Counted from the stretch's first letter, positions 9,845 to 19,669 are shown. The stretch is 64,000 nt of DNA from Bacillus fungorum (GCF_002746455.1 NZ_NWUW01000003.1:284409-348408), one strand, 5' to 3'. Numbers and translations are program-made. Notes: generated from the letters alone by a model not told the origin.

Positions 9845-9862
9845 GGAATGAACGTTCATTCC
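9845..9862. promoter_or_regulatory. Palindromic operator 3
   Basis: GGAATGAACGTTCATTCC, a perfect 18-base palindrome 32 bases before the exporter start and 71 bases centre-to-centre from operator 2 (about seven helical turns). Confidence 0.8.
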
Positions 9863-9894
9863 GAAAGATAGTTTCAAAACGGGAGATGATTAAA

Positions 9895-12800
9895 ATGGGC
9901 AAGCTGAGAAATTGGAGAAGTTTATCTTTTCTATTATGGATAGTTATTACTATTACAATGATCGTAACGATGCCAAATATGGATAAATTAGTGAAAGAAA
10001 AAGGGCACATTACGATTCCTAATACAGAACAAAGTAGTATTGCTGACAAAATGATAAAAGAAATGGATAAAGACGGGACTGAAAAGTATGACATTATAGC
10101 TGTTTTTAATAGTGGAAGTAAAACAGCTTTAACAACTGAGCAAAAAGAGGAAATAACAAAAACAATCAACGCTCTGCAAAATGAAAAAGAGCAATTAGGA
10201 ATAAAGGGTGTTGTTTCACATTTAGATAATAAAGACTTAGAGAAACAATTAGTTTCTAAAGATAATACGACTATTTTAACGCAAATATCAATAGATAAAA
10301 AGAATGGTGAAATATCAAAAGTTGCAAATAATCTTCATAAAAAAATAAAAACGAAAGGGGTAAAAACGTACTTAACAGGAAGTGACTTAATAGCGGGTGA
10401 TTTTCTTAAATCCTCTCAGGAGGGAGTGAAAAAGACTGAAGTTATTTCAATCATTTTCATTCTTTTAGTATTAATCACTGTATTCCGTTCACCTGTTGTT
10501 CCGATTGTTTCTCTTCTTACAGTTGGTGTATCGTACTTAGTTTCAATGGGGATTATTGCTCATCTTGTAGATCAATTTAATTTTCCGTTTTCAAACTTTA
10601 CGCAAGTCTTTGTAGTTGTCGTTCTGTTTGGAGTGGGTACAGACTATAACATTTTATTATTTACGAGATTTAAAGAAGAATTAAGTAAACAAGAAAACGC
10701 ATTTTTAGCTACGAAAGAAACATTTAAATCGGCAGGTAAAACCGTTTTATATAGCGGGATAGCAGTGCTAATTGGTTTTGCATCACTCGCTTTAGCAAGT
10801 TTTAAACTATATCAATCTACTTCAGCGGTAGCGATTGGTGTTTTCGTATTATTACTCGTTTTAACCACTTTAAATCCATTTTTTATGGTACTTTTAGGAA
10901 AAGGAATGTTTTATCCAGTTAAAACATTTAAAGGTCATGAAGATAGTCGCTTATGGGGATTCTTTGCGAAAAACTCAGTAGCAAGACCATTTGTAGCTTT
11001 AATTATTGTATTTGTGATATCGATTCCTTTCGTATTAAAATATTCTAATACACTTAATTACAATGATTTATTTGAAGTAGACAATAAGTACGAATCAAAG
11101 ATGGGGATTAACGTAATAGAAGAGTATTTTCCGCCTGGTTTTTCTTCACCAAGTACGTTAGTCATTCAATCTAACAAAAAATTAGATGAAGGAACGTCTC
11201 TACAAACTTTAGATGAGTTAACTGATAAAATTTCGAAAGTGAAAGGTGTTTCAGAGGTATATGCACCGACACGTCCAACTGGAGATAAAATAAAAGAATT
11301 ATATATAAATAAACAAGCAGGAGAACTAAATACAGGATTAGGAGATGCAAATGGTGGCATAAAAGAAATCAATGATGGTTTAACGGATGCTAAAAATAAA
11401 ATGGGTAGTAATGACTCAGACGGCCTCGCAAATGTTCAAAAGTTAATTGATGGAACGAAAGAGGCGAAAGATGGTGTATCTGCTTTAGGGACAGCATTGA
11501 ATCAATTATCGAATGGAATAAACGATGGGGCACAAGGAGCACAGCAAATTGAGAGTGGGTTAACTTCAGTAAATGAAAATATAAATGTCCTATCTAATGC
11601 AATATCACAGCTTCATGCTGGTTATGCACAGTTAGAAAAAGGTTTAAGTTCTTACGATCAATACTTCGGAAGCATTTCTCAAGCGATTGATGGTGCGAAA
11701 AAAGGATACGAACAAATTGAAATGTTAATGACCAATTTCATTCAAACGAAACCAGAATTAGCAAATGATCCGAACATACTGCAAACGATAGGAATTGCTA
11801 AAGAGGCTCAAAAGCAATTAAGTGTACTATCAAAAGAATTAAATGAATTAGCGACGCAGCATAAAGCAGCTATGGGTTCATTTAAAGAAGCGAATCAATC
11901 GTTATTGAAAGTCGATAATGGCTTAAAAGAAATGAGCAATGGAGTTACTAAATTACAAAAAGGGGCAGCTGATCTTAAAAATGGATTAAATGAAGGTGCC
12001 TCAGGTTCAAAACAAATTGCGAACAAGTCATCAGAGTTACAAACCGGATTAACAAAAATAAATGATGGGCAAGGCCAGCTATTAACTGGGCTGAAAGACT
12101 TGCAAGAAAAGATGGGGCAATTACAATCAGGCTTATCTAAAAGTACAGAAGGGCTTGGAAAAGTAAGTAACGGCCTAAATGACGCACAGAAATATTTAGG
12201 CGAGCTAAATGAATCAAAAAGCTCTGAGAAGTTTTATATTCCAAAAGAAGTTTTAGAGGGAGAAGATTTCCAAAAAGCTTTGAATACGTACATGTCACAC
12301 GATAGAAAAACTGCTAAAATGACAATCATTTTAGACGCGAATCCGTATTCAAAAGAAGCGATGCCAATTATTCAAGAAATCAATAATACGATAGATGGTA
12401 CTTTGAAGGGGACCAAATTAAATGATGCGAAAACAGCAATTGGAGGAACGACAGCTAGAAACGTTGATTTAAAAGAAGTAACAGGGCAAGACTTCTTACG
12501 TACAGCTACAATTATGTTAATTGGAATTACGATTGTACTAATCGTGATTACACGTTCATTATTAAACACAATCTTTATTGTTGGATCGTTAATATTAGCG
12601 TACTTTGCATCACTAGGTATAAGCGAACAAATTAGTACGCATGTATTACATGTAGATTCATTAAGCTGGAATGTCCCATTCTTTAGTTTCATAATGATTG
12701 TCGCTTTAGGAGTGGATTATAGTATTTTTGTAATGATGAGATACAATGAGTTAGAAGGGGACCTAGCGATGAAAATTGTAACTGCTTCTCGTCATATTGG

Positions 12801-13011
12801 AGGAGTCGTATTATCAGCGGCACTTATTTTAGGTGGTACATTTGCTGCATTAATCCCTTCAGGTGTATTGACGCTTATACAAGTAGCATCCGTTGTTGGT
12901 GTTGCACTATTACTATTAGCTATCATTGTGATGCCAATATTGTTACCTGCTTTAATAGGGTTAACGAGTAAAATGAAGGATTATGCAAAGAAATTAAGCG
13001 AAAGGAAATAA
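9895..13011 (+). CDS. MMPL/RND family exporter
   Basis: 1038 aa inner-membrane transporter with the MmpL arrangement: an N-terminal membrane helix (~8-27), an extracellular domain, a block of five or six helices (~185-370) containing GVGTDYNILLFTRFKEE, a very long second extracellular region (~385-860), and a second helix block (~865-1030) with the matching GVDYSIFVMMRYNE. The two D-Y pairs are the proton-relay signature. Residues ~480-780 are heptad-like repeats rich in Gly, Leu, Asn and Ser (NGLNDG, SGLTS, KGLSS), as in YhgE/Pip-type domains. Start ATG 9895 is behind GGGAG. Likely exports lipids or drugs under TetR control. Confidence 0.88.
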   Translation: MGKLRNWRSLSFLLWIVITITMIVTMPNMDKLVKEKGHITIPNTEQSSIADKMIKEMDKDGTEKYDIIAVFNSGSKTALTTEQKEEITKTINALQNEKEQLGIKGVVSHLDNKDLEKQLVSKDNTTILTQISIDKKNGEISKVANNLHKKIKTKGVKTYLTGSDLIAGDFLKSSQEGVKKTEVISIIFILLVLITVFRSPVVPIVSLLTVGVSYLVSMGIIAHLVDQFNFPFSNFTQVFVVVVLFGVGTDYNILLFTRFKEELSKQENAFLATKETFKSAGKTVLYSGIAVLIGFASLALASFKLYQSTSAVAIGVFVLLLVLTTLNPFFMVLLGKGMFYPVKTFKGHEDSRLWGFFAKNSVARPFVALIIVFVISIPFVLKYSNTLNYNDLFEVDNKYESKMGINVIEEYFPPGFSSPSTLVIQSNKKLDEGTSLQTLDELTDKISKVKGVSEVYAPTRPTGDKIKELYINKQAGELNTGLGDANGGIKEINDGLTDAKNKMGSNDSDGLANVQKLIDGTKEAKDGVSALGTALNQLSNGINDGAQGAQQIESGLTSVNENINVLSNAISQLHAGYAQLEKGLSSYDQYFGSISQAIDGAKKGYEQIEMLMTNFIQTKPELANDPNILQTIGIAKEAQKQLSVLSKELNELATQHKAAMGSFKEANQSLLKVDNGLKEMSNGVTKLQKGAADLKNGLNEGASGSKQIANKSSELQTGLTKINDGQGQLLTGLKDLQEKMGQLQSGLSKSTEGLGKVSNGLNDAQKYLGELNESKSSEKFYIPKEVLEGEDFQKALNTYMSHDRKTAKMTIILDANPYSKEAMPIIQEINNTIDGTLKGTKLNDAKTAIGGTTARNVDLKEVTGQDFLRTATIMLIGITIVLIVITRSLLNTIFIVGSLILAYFASLGISEQISTHVLHVDSLSWNVPFFSFIMIVALGVDYSIFVMMRYNELEGDLAMKIVTASRHIGGVVLSAALILGGTFAALIPSGVLTLIQVASVVGVALLLLAIIVMPILLPALIGLTSKMKDYAKKLSERK

Positions 13012-13078
13012 AAGAATACCCTTTTAAAAGTAACTGGTTCAGTTATAGAAGAGAAAATATAAAATAACACACAAATTA

Positions 13079-13117
13079 GGGATGTAAATCACATATGATT
13101 TAGCATCCTTTTTTTAT
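13079..13117 (+). terminator. Terminator after the MMPL exporter
   Basis: GGATG-TAAATCA pairs with TGATTTA-GCATCC and is followed by a run of seven T residues. Confidence 0.85.
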
Positions 13118-13481
13118 TTTTATTACAGTGTTTAAGCACTTTTATATAGTTAAATAGCAAAGGAAGAGAAAAAGAAAACAGTAAAAACACCAACACAACG
13201 ATAGGGGATTACTGACAAAGTATTTGATTTAAAAGATATAATTTACTTTAGATATTTCACTCAAATAATGGTGGACTATCTTTTTTTAAAGGTAAATGGA
13301 AAATTTATGTTAAAATAATAATAGAGATTGTGAAAAAATGTTCTTAAACTAACGGTCAGGTTGCTTTAAGAATGATTTTTCAAAGGAAATGGTGAATATC
13401 ATATTTTGAAGGGGTGATTGCAGTGGAGTAAGTGATTTTTTTATTCTTGGTTAAATACTTTGAAGGAAGGGATTTAAAACT
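13118..13481. other. Intergenic region with no recognised gene
   Basis: AT-rich, no open frame with a ribosome binding site. It holds a possible promoter (TTGATT near 13225 and TATAAT near 13237 are too close to pair with each other) and a small inverted repeat, TTCTTAAA at 13341-13348 with TTTAAGAA at 13365-13372, flanking AACGGTCAGG. The latter could be part of a dispersed repeat, which cannot be tested here. Confidence 0.5.
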
Positions 13482-14330
13482 ATGAATACAAAACTAATAA
13501 TAGTAGAAGGTTTACCTGGATTTGGAAAATCAACCACTGCAAAGCTAATAAATGAAATTCTAAGCCAAAATAAAATTGAAGTTGAACTATTTTTAGAGGG
13601 AAATTTGAACCATCCAGCCGACTATGATGGTGTATCTTGTTTTAATAAATTTGAATTCGATAGATTAGTATCTTACAGTGGAGATTTTAAAGAAGTGCTT
13701 CTTAAAAGAGTTCTAAAAAAAGGAAGCAATTATTTATTACCATATAGAAAGATAAAAAATGAGTTTGGTGACCAGTTTTCGGACGAATTATTTAATGATA
13801 TTTTTAAAAACGATATATATGAATTACCATTCGATAAAAATGTTGAATTAATTGCTGACAAATGGCATAACTTTGCTGAAATTGCTCTAGAAGACAATAA
13901 GGTTTATATCTTTGAATGTTGTTTCATACAAAATCCATTAACGATTGGGATGATTAAATATGGTGAACAAAAAGAAAAAATAATAAATTATGTAATGAAA
14001 GTTGCAAAAATCATAGAGAATTTAAATCCAATGTTGTTGTATGTAGAACAAGATAATCTTGAATTTTCATTTAGGAAGGCATTAAAAGAAAGAACTCCAG
14101 AATGGTCCACAGGAATTGTCGATTATTACACGAACCAAGGCTATGGGAAAGAACATAACCATTCAGGTGTAGAAGGAGCGATAAAAGTTCTTGAAGCTAG
14201 AAGGAATTTAGAGTTAGAAATATTCGATATGTTAAAAATGAAAAAAGAAAAAATCAATAATACAAAATATGAAATTGACTCATATAGATCAATGTTAAAA
14301 GATAAGTTAACAATACAAATGGTGAAATAG
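13482..14330 (+). CDS. P-loop NTPase, kinase-like
   Basis: 282 aa. The N-terminus has a clear Walker A motif, IIVEGLPGFGKSTTAKLI (residues 5-22), preceded by a hydrophobic beta strand as in nucleoside or thymidylate kinases. The rest is charged and soluble, with no membrane segment. No specific substrate motif is recognised. The start ATG follows GAAGGAAGGG. It stands alone between two terminators. The small-molecule kinase role is an inference from the Walker A motif position only. Confidence 0.7.
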   Translation: MNTKLIIVEGLPGFGKSTTAKLINEILSQNKIEVELFLEGNLNHPADYDGVSCFNKFEFDRLVSYSGDFKEVLLKRVLKKGSNYLLPYRKIKNEFGDQFSDELFNDIFKNDIYELPFDKNVELIADKWHNFAEIALEDNKVYIFECCFIQNPLTIGMIKYGEQKEKIINYVMKVAKIIENLNPMLLYVEQDNLEFSFRKALKERTPEWSTGIVDYYTNQGYGKEHNHSGVEGAIKVLEARRNLELEIFDMLKMKKEKINNTKYEIDSYRSMLKDKLTIQMVK

Positions 14331-14370
14331 CTTTTTACACAACTGATGCTTTAGTTGAAGAAGGAAATAA

Positions 14371-14402
14371 AAACGCTCAGAATATTTTTTGAGCGTTTTA
14401 GT
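14371..14402 (+). terminator. Terminator after the P-loop gene
   Basis: AAACGCTCA pairs with TGAGCGTTT around a T-rich loop, followed by TAGTTT. Confidence 0.75.
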
Positions 14403-14520
14403 TTGCTATTTATAATGCGAAATGCATACAAATTATTGTGTTATTTCAATTGATAAACATAATACTCCAATTATAAATATTTTCTTCAAAATACCCCCTA
14501 CTTAAAGTGTGTATGTAACT

Positions 14521-14657
14521 TTGACATAATTAAAAACAAAGATTTTATTCGAGTTTGGAAAGAAAGGAATAGCAATCAATCGTTGCTATTCATCCAGCTT
14601 CTACTATATAATAGCTATAGTCTACAATAATTGAGTCGTAATATACGATTTTTTAAG
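14521..14657 (+). promoter_or_regulatory. Promoter and structured leader of the ABC-F gene
   Basis: TTGACA at 14521-14526 and TTTATT at 14544-14549 (17-base spacing) form a plausible promoter. The leader then contains a hairpin AATAGCAA/TTGCTATT at 14569-14591 and a short stem TCGTA/TACGA at 14636-14648, extendable with G-U pairs, followed by six T residues. This looks like a transcription attenuator about 50 bases before the start codon. Weak stem, so tentative. Confidence 0.4.
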
Positions 14658-14707
14658 ACAATCGGTGAGAAAACGCTGAAATAAGCGGTATTAGTAGGAG
14701 GACACAA

Positions 14708-16333
14708 ATGATTACAGTAAGTAACGTTAGTTTGCGTTTCGCGGATCGCAAATTGTTTGAAGATGTTAACATAAAATTCACGCCAGGTAACTGCTACGGT
14801 TTAATCGGAGCAAACGGTGCTGGTAAATCAACATTTCTAAAGATTTTATCTGGAGAAATTGAACCATCAACAGGTGACATACATATTACGCCAGGTGAGC
14901 GTCTAGCAGTATTAAAACAGAACCACTTCGAATATGAAGAGTTCCCAGTATTAGAAACAGTAATTATGGGCCACACGCAACTTTACAAAGTAATGCAAGA
15001 GAAAAATGCCATTTACATGAAAGAAGACTTTAGTGATGAAGATGGTATGCGTGCTGCTGAACTTGAAGGTGAGTTCGCTGAGCTTAACGGTTGGGAAGCT
15101 GAGTCAGAAGCTGCAATCTTATTAAAAGGACTTGGTATTGGTGAAGATCTTCATGATAAGAAATTGTCAGAATTAACTGGGGCAGAGAAAGTAAAAGTAT
15201 TACTTGCTCAAGCTTTATTCGGTAAACCTGACATTCTATTACTAGATGAGCCTACCAACCACTTGGACTTAAAAGCGATTCAATGGTTAGAGAACTTCTT
15301 AATGAACTTTGAAAATACAGTAATCGTTGTATCCCATGACCGTCACTTCTTAAATAAAGTATGTACGCACATGGCTGATCTTGATTTCGGTAAAATTCAA
15401 CTTTATGTTGGTAACTATGACTTCTGGTATGAGTCAAGCCAATTAGCTTTAAAATTAACACAAGATGCTAATAAGAAAAAAGAAGAGAAAGTTAAAGAGT
15501 TACAAAACTTCATTGCGCGCTTTAGCTCAAACGCATCTAAAGCGAAACAAGCAACTTCTCGTAAAAAATTATTAGATAAAATTACATTAGATGATATTAG
15601 ACCATCATCACGTCGTTACCCATTCGTTGGCTTCACACCTGAGCGTGAAGTAGGAAATGACTTATTAACTGTTGAAGGTCTTTCTAAAACAATTGATGGC
15701 GAAAAAGTGTTAGATAATGTGTACTTCACTTTAAATAAAGGTGATAAAGTTGCATTTATCGGTCGTAACGATATTGCGATGACAACATTATTTAAAATTC
15801 TTATGGGTGAAATGGAGCCAGATAGCGGTTCATTCAAATGGGGCGTTACAACTTCTCAATCTTACTTCCCAAGAGATAACTCTAAGTACTTTGAAAACAG
15901 TAATCTTAACCTAGTTGAATGGTTACGCCAATTCTCTCCACAAGATGAGTCAGAAAGCTTCTTACGTGGTTTCTTAGGCCGTATGTTATTCTCAGGTGAA
16001 GAAGTTAAGAAGAACGTTTCTGTATTATCTGGAGGCGAAAAAGTTCGTTGTATGTTATCTAAAATGATGTTAAGTGGTGCGAATGTAATCACACTTGACG
16101 ACCCAACGAACCATTTAGACCTTGAGTCTATTACAGCATTAAACAACGGTTTAATTGCATTCAAAGGTACAATGTTATTCACATCTCATGACCATCAGTT
16201 CGTACAAACAATTGCAAACCGCATTATCGAAGTAACGCCAAACGGTGTAATCGATAAAGAGGCTACTTATGATGAGTTCTTAGAAAATGAAGAACTTCAA
16301 AAACAAGTAGATGCAATGTACAAAGGTCAATAA
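14708..16333 (+). CDS. ykpA: ABC-F family ATPase (YkpA-like)
   Basis: 541 aa soluble protein with two ATP-binding cassettes joined by a charged linker and no membrane domain, the ABC-F layout; these proteins act at the ribosome. Cassette 1 has GANGAGKST (34-42) and LLLDEPTNHLD. Cassette 2 has LSGGEKVR, but its Walker A position reads GRNDIAMTT without the lysine, and its Walker B reads LDDPTNHLD with Asp where Glu is usual. The linker carries the KQATSRKK segment. Length and the degenerate second site match B. subtilis YkpA as I remember it. ATG after TAGGAGGA. Confidence 0.88.
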   Translation: MITVSNVSLRFADRKLFEDVNIKFTPGNCYGLIGANGAGKSTFLKILSGEIEPSTGDIHITPGERLAVLKQNHFEYEEFPVLETVIMGHTQLYKVMQEKNAIYMKEDFSDEDGMRAAELEGEFAELNGWEAESEAAILLKGLGIGEDLHDKKLSELTGAEKVKVLLAQALFGKPDILLLDEPTNHLDLKAIQWLENFLMNFENTVIVVSHDRHFLNKVCTHMADLDFGKIQLYVGNYDFWYESSQLALKLTQDANKKKEEKVKELQNFIARFSSNASKAKQATSRKKLLDKITLDDIRPSSRRYPFVGFTPEREVGNDLLTVEGLSKTIDGEKVLDNVYFTLNKGDKVAFIGRNDIAMTTLFKILMGEMEPDSGSFKWGVTTSQSYFPRDNSKYFENSNLNLVEWLRQFSPQDESESFLRGFLGRMLFSGEEVKKNVSVLSGGEKVRCMLSKMMLSGANVITLDDPTNHLDLESITALNNGLIAFKGTMLFTSHDHQFVQTIANRIIEVTPNGVIDKEATYDEFLENEELQKQVDAMYKGQ

Positions 16334-16342
16334 TAAATGATG

Positions 16343-16381
16343 AAAAACCTCACTCTCATAACGAGAGTGAGGTTTTTTTTA
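16343..16381. terminator. Terminator after ykpA
   Basis: AAAACCTCACTCTC pairs with GAGAGTGAGGTTTT, followed by T residues. The A/T flanks make it potentially bidirectional. Confidence 0.9.
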
Positions 16382-16383
16382 TA

Positions 16384-16849
16384 AATTGTGAATAATTATA
16401 CAAAAATAACTTTAGAGGAGGAAAGACCTTTTGATGTTGCATATAGAGAAATGGCTGCATCATGAATAAACTTGAAATACAGGAAGGAATTTAATATACA
16501 CCGAAAAAACAAGTGCTATCTATTGTGAATTTTATTATATTACATTAATGTTCCAGAACTGGAGACATATTTATTTGCGAAGCAGTGAATAAAGGTTTAT
16601 AGTATGTGATGTCATAATTAGTGGATGAATCTTGGGAGAAAACAGGAAATGTTACAAATTTATTTTGTTAAATAGAAACCAAGGTCAAAATGTCTAGAAA
16701 GAAATAGTTGAATAAATACTAGCTTCAAATTATAATTACTAGTATTCTTCATATAGTTAAATAAATAAAATCTATTTGAAGATAAAAAATTGAATAGAGA
16801 GACAGACTTATAAAAAAATAAGCCTTGGATGATCAAAAGAGGTGGAGAA
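16384..16849. other. AT-rich intergenic region, possibly decayed coding sequence
   Basis: A strong-looking ribosome binding site AGAGGAGGAAAG at 16413-16424 precedes only an 11-codon frame (ATG 16434, stop 16469). Further on, short stretches read like protein but are broken by stops in every frame. No terminator is seen. It may be the remains of a small gene upstream of the LTA synthase; I could not identify it. Confidence 0.35.
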
Positions 16850-18823
16850 ATGAAACAATTCTTATTAAAGAGCAAAAGTGTGCTAAGCAATCATTTTGGA
16901 TTCTTTCTGTTTGCCGTTATTTTATTTTGGCTCAAAACATATGCAGCTTATGTAACAGAATTTAATTTGGGAATTTCAAACACAATCCAAAAATTCTTGC
17001 TGTTTTTCAACCCGCTTAGTTCAGCAGTTCTATTTTTAGGGCTTGCATTATTTGCAAAAGGGAAACGATCTTATATTTGGTTAATTGTTATCAACTTGTT
17101 ATTGTCGATTCTTTTATACGCAAACGTCGTATACTATCGCTTTTTCAGTGACTTTATTACGTTCCCGACATTAACACAAACGAATAACTTTGGAGATTTA
17201 GGTGGTAGTATCGTTGCGTTGTTACATCTTTATGATCCGCTATACTTCTTAGATACAATTATTTTAATTGTGTTAGTAGCAACGAAATTTGCAAATCCAA
17301 AACCAATTCGTGTTGCGAAACATAAATTATCTTTAGTATTTGTAGCAGGTATTTTATTATTCAGTGTTAACTTAGGACTTGCAGAATCCGACCGTCCTGA
17401 ATTATTAACAAGAACATTTGACCGAAATTATATTGTGAAATATTTAGGGGCGTATAACTACACAATTTATGATGGAATTCAAAGTGCGAAAGCATCAACA
17501 GAACGTGCATTAGCTGATGGAGATAATATGACAGAAGTAAGAAACTATTTAACATCAACTTATGCAAGTCCAAATCCTGAGTATTTCGGTAAAGGAAAGG
17601 GAATGAACGTAATCTATATTCATTTAGAGTCATTCCAAAACTTCTTAATCGATTATAAATTAAATGGTCAAGAAGTTACACCGTTCTTAAACTCATTTAC
17701 AAAAGATACGAATACGCTTTACTTTGATAACTTCTTCCATCAAACAGGGCAAGGGAAAACATCTGATGCGGAGTTTATGCTAGAGAATTCAATGTTTGGT
17801 TTACCACAAGGTTCTGTATTTACAACGAAATCTCATAATACGTATCAATCAGCACCAGCTATTTTAGGGCAACAAGGATACACATCAGCAGTGTTCCACG
17901 GTAACTACAAAACGTTCTGGAACCGTGATGATATTTATAAATCGTTTGGTTTCAATAAATTCTTTGATGCGTCATACTACGATATGAACGAAAAAGATGT
18001 AGTAAACTATGGCTTAAAAGATAAACCGTTCTTTAATGAATCCATTCCGTTATTAGAAACATTGAAACAACCGTTCTATACGAAATTCATAACGTTATCG
18101 AACCACTTCCCTTATCCGATTGATAAAGCGGCAGCGACAATTGAACCAGCGAACACAGGTGACTCATCTGTAGATACGTATTTCCAAACAGCACGTTATT
18201 TAGATGAATCTGTAAAAGGTTTCATCGATTACTTGAAACAATCTGGTTTATACGATAACTCAATTATCGTTATGTACGGTGATCATTATGGTATTTCAGA
18301 TAATCATAATGCAGCAATGTCACAAGTAATGGGTAAAGAAATGAACTCATTTGAAAACGCACAGTTACAACGTGTACCGTTAATCGTTCGTGTACCAGGA
18401 GTGAAAGGCGGCGTCCAACATCAATACGGCGGTGAAATTGACGTTCTGCCAACGTTATTACACTTACTAGGTACAGATACGAAAAATTATGTCCAATTCG
18501 GATCAGATTTATTATCACCAGAGCATAAACAAGTTGTTCCATTCCGAAACGGTAACTACGTAAGTCCAACAGTTACTGCACTGAACGGCAAATACTATGA
18601 TACAATGACTGGAAAACCAGTAGAATTTACAGATGAAATAAAACAAAATGAACAAATGGTTCAAAAATCACTAAAATACTCTGACCAAGTCGTAAATGGT
18701 GACTTATTACGATTCTACACACCGGAAGGATTTACACCGGTAGATCGTTCGAAGTACAATTATAACCATCGTGATAAAAATAAAACGAAGGTAAAGACGA
18801 CTGAAGACGGAGAAACGAAATAA
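16850..18823 (+). CDS. Lipoteichoic acid synthase family sulfatase
   Basis: 657 aa. Five hydrophobic helices in the first ~210 residues are followed by an extracellular sulfatase-type domain. The nucleophile threonine is in HQTGQGKTSDAEF, with metal ligands in the HLESFQNF stretch and in MYGDHYGISD and YGGEIDVLPTLLHLLG, all characteristic of LtaS/YfnI proteins that polymerise glycerol phosphate from phosphatidylglycerol. ATG 16850 lies behind AGAGGTGGAG; the earlier in-frame ATG 16829 is less well placed. B. cereus group genomes carry several paralogues, so the exact member is not assigned. The C-terminus is lysine-rich. Confidence 0.9.
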   Translation: MKQFLLKSKSVLSNHFGFFLFAVILFWLKTYAAYVTEFNLGISNTIQKFLLFFNPLSSAVLFLGLALFAKGKRSYIWLIVINLLLSILLYANVVYYRFFSDFITFPTLTQTNNFGDLGGSIVALLHLYDPLYFLDTIILIVLVATKFANPKPIRVAKHKLSLVFVAGILLFSVNLGLAESDRPELLTRTFDRNYIVKYLGAYNYTIYDGIQSAKASTERALADGDNMTEVRNYLTSTYASPNPEYFGKGKGMNVIYIHLESFQNFLIDYKLNGQEVTPFLNSFTKDTNTLYFDNFFHQTGQGKTSDAEFMLENSMFGLPQGSVFTTKSHNTYQSAPAILGQQGYTSAVFHGNYKTFWNRDDIYKSFGFNKFFDASYYDMNEKDVVNYGLKDKPFFNESIPLLETLKQPFYTKFITLSNHFPYPIDKAAATIEPANTGDSSVDTYFQTARYLDESVKGFIDYLKQSGLYDNSIIVMYGDHYGISDNHNAAMSQVMGKEMNSFENAQLQRVPLIVRVPGVKGGVQHQYGGEIDVLPTLLHLLGTDTKNYVQFGSDLLSPEHKQVVPFRNGNYVSPTVTALNGKYYDTMTGKPVEFTDEIKQNEQMVQKSLKYSDQVVNGDLLRFYTPEGFTPVDRSKYNYNHRDKNKTKVKTTEDGETK

Positions 18824-18828
18824 ATATT

Positions 18829-18861
18829 AAAAAGCGCTACTCATATGAGTAGCGCTTTTGT
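18829..18861 (+). terminator. Terminator after the LTA synthase gene
   Basis: AAAGCGCTACTCAT pairs with ATGAGTAGCGCTTT, followed by TGTTTG. It may also serve the convergent gene. Confidence 0.8.
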
Positions 18862-18881
18862 TTGTAAATAGAGCGAAGTTA

Positions 18882-19559
18882 TTAAATAGAAACATCTTTA
18901 GTCTTTTGTTTCATCTTTCCAAAGAATACTACACCGGCAATGACAATAATGATGAATGTCCATTTTATAAAAGGGTTACTTTCGAAAAATCCAGCGAACC
19001 ATTTTTCATCTACAATCATTTTCGCGGCAGTATAAGCTAGAACAGCTGCTCCAATTGTAATAATGATAGGATACCGGTCGACCCATTTTAAAATTAATGT
19101 ACTCCCCCAAACTACCACTGGAATTGAAACCAATAGTCCGATGATTACTAAAGAAAAATTGCCATGCGCAGCGCCAGCAACAGCAAGTACATTATCAATA
19201 CCCATTAACGCATCAGCTATAATAATGGTTTTAATAGCAGACCAAAAACCTTCTTCAGCTTTAATATCGTGATCTTTGCCTTCAGCAATTAATTTGTAAG
19301 CAATCCATATAAGGAGTACACCACCAATTAGAAGTAATCCAGGTATTTTTAATAACCAAACAACAACTAAGGTAGCGAGGGCTCTAATCACGATTGCCCC
19401 GATAGTTCCCCATATAATAACTTTCTTTTGTTGATCTTTCGGTAATCGCCTTGCTGCTAATCCAATTACAATGGCATTATCACCCGCTAAAACTAAATCA
19501 ATTACAATAATGGCAAGCAAAGCTGACAAATATTCAGCTGAAAGAAAATCCATACACAT
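18882..19559 (-). CDS. TerC family integral membrane protein (YjbE-like)
   Basis: 225 aa with about seven membrane helices. The TerC signatures are present: DLVLAGDNAIVIGLA near residue 21 and the second acidic motif ADALMGIDNVLAVAGAA near 115, which place conserved Asp and Asn residues in the membrane. Relatives export manganese or cofactor metals to secreted enzymes. Start at ATG 19559 (AAGGAGTGAT upstream), with a second ATG two codons later equally possible. No yybP-ykoY manganese riboswitch was seen upstream; instead a hairpin lies at 19603-19634. Confidence 0.87.
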   Translation of the reverse strand: MCMDFLSAEYLSALLAIIVIDLVLAGDNAIVIGLAARRLPKDQQKKVIIWGTIGAIVIRALATLVVVWLLKIPGLLLIGGVLLIWIAYKLIAEGKDHDIKAEEGFWSAIKTIIIADALMGIDNVLAVAGAAHGNFSLVIIGLLVSIPVVVWGSTLILKWVDRYPIIITIGAAVLAYTAAKMIVDEKWFAGFFESNPFIKWTFIIIVIAGVVFFGKMKQKTKDVSI

Positions 19560-19602
19560 ATCACTCCTTAAGAGTAATATGTGCTAAAGTGTTGATAATA
19601 TA

Positions 19603-19634
19603 AAAAACAGGATTGAATTTGTATATTCAATCCA
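19603..19634 (-). terminator. Hairpin with T run upstream of the TerC gene
   Basis: On the minus strand GGATTGAAT pairs with ATTCAATCC and is followed by TGTTTTTT. It would stop transcripts arriving from further upstream, or act as an attenuator for the TerC gene, whose start is only 44 bases away. Confidence 0.6.
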
Positions 19635-19669
19635 TAATTTCTTACTGTATTTTGATATATATGTTTTAA

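Noticed and set aside
16413..16469. 11-codon frame behind a strong ribosome binding site at 16413
   Set aside because: Too short and without family resemblance; treated as part of a possibly decayed region.
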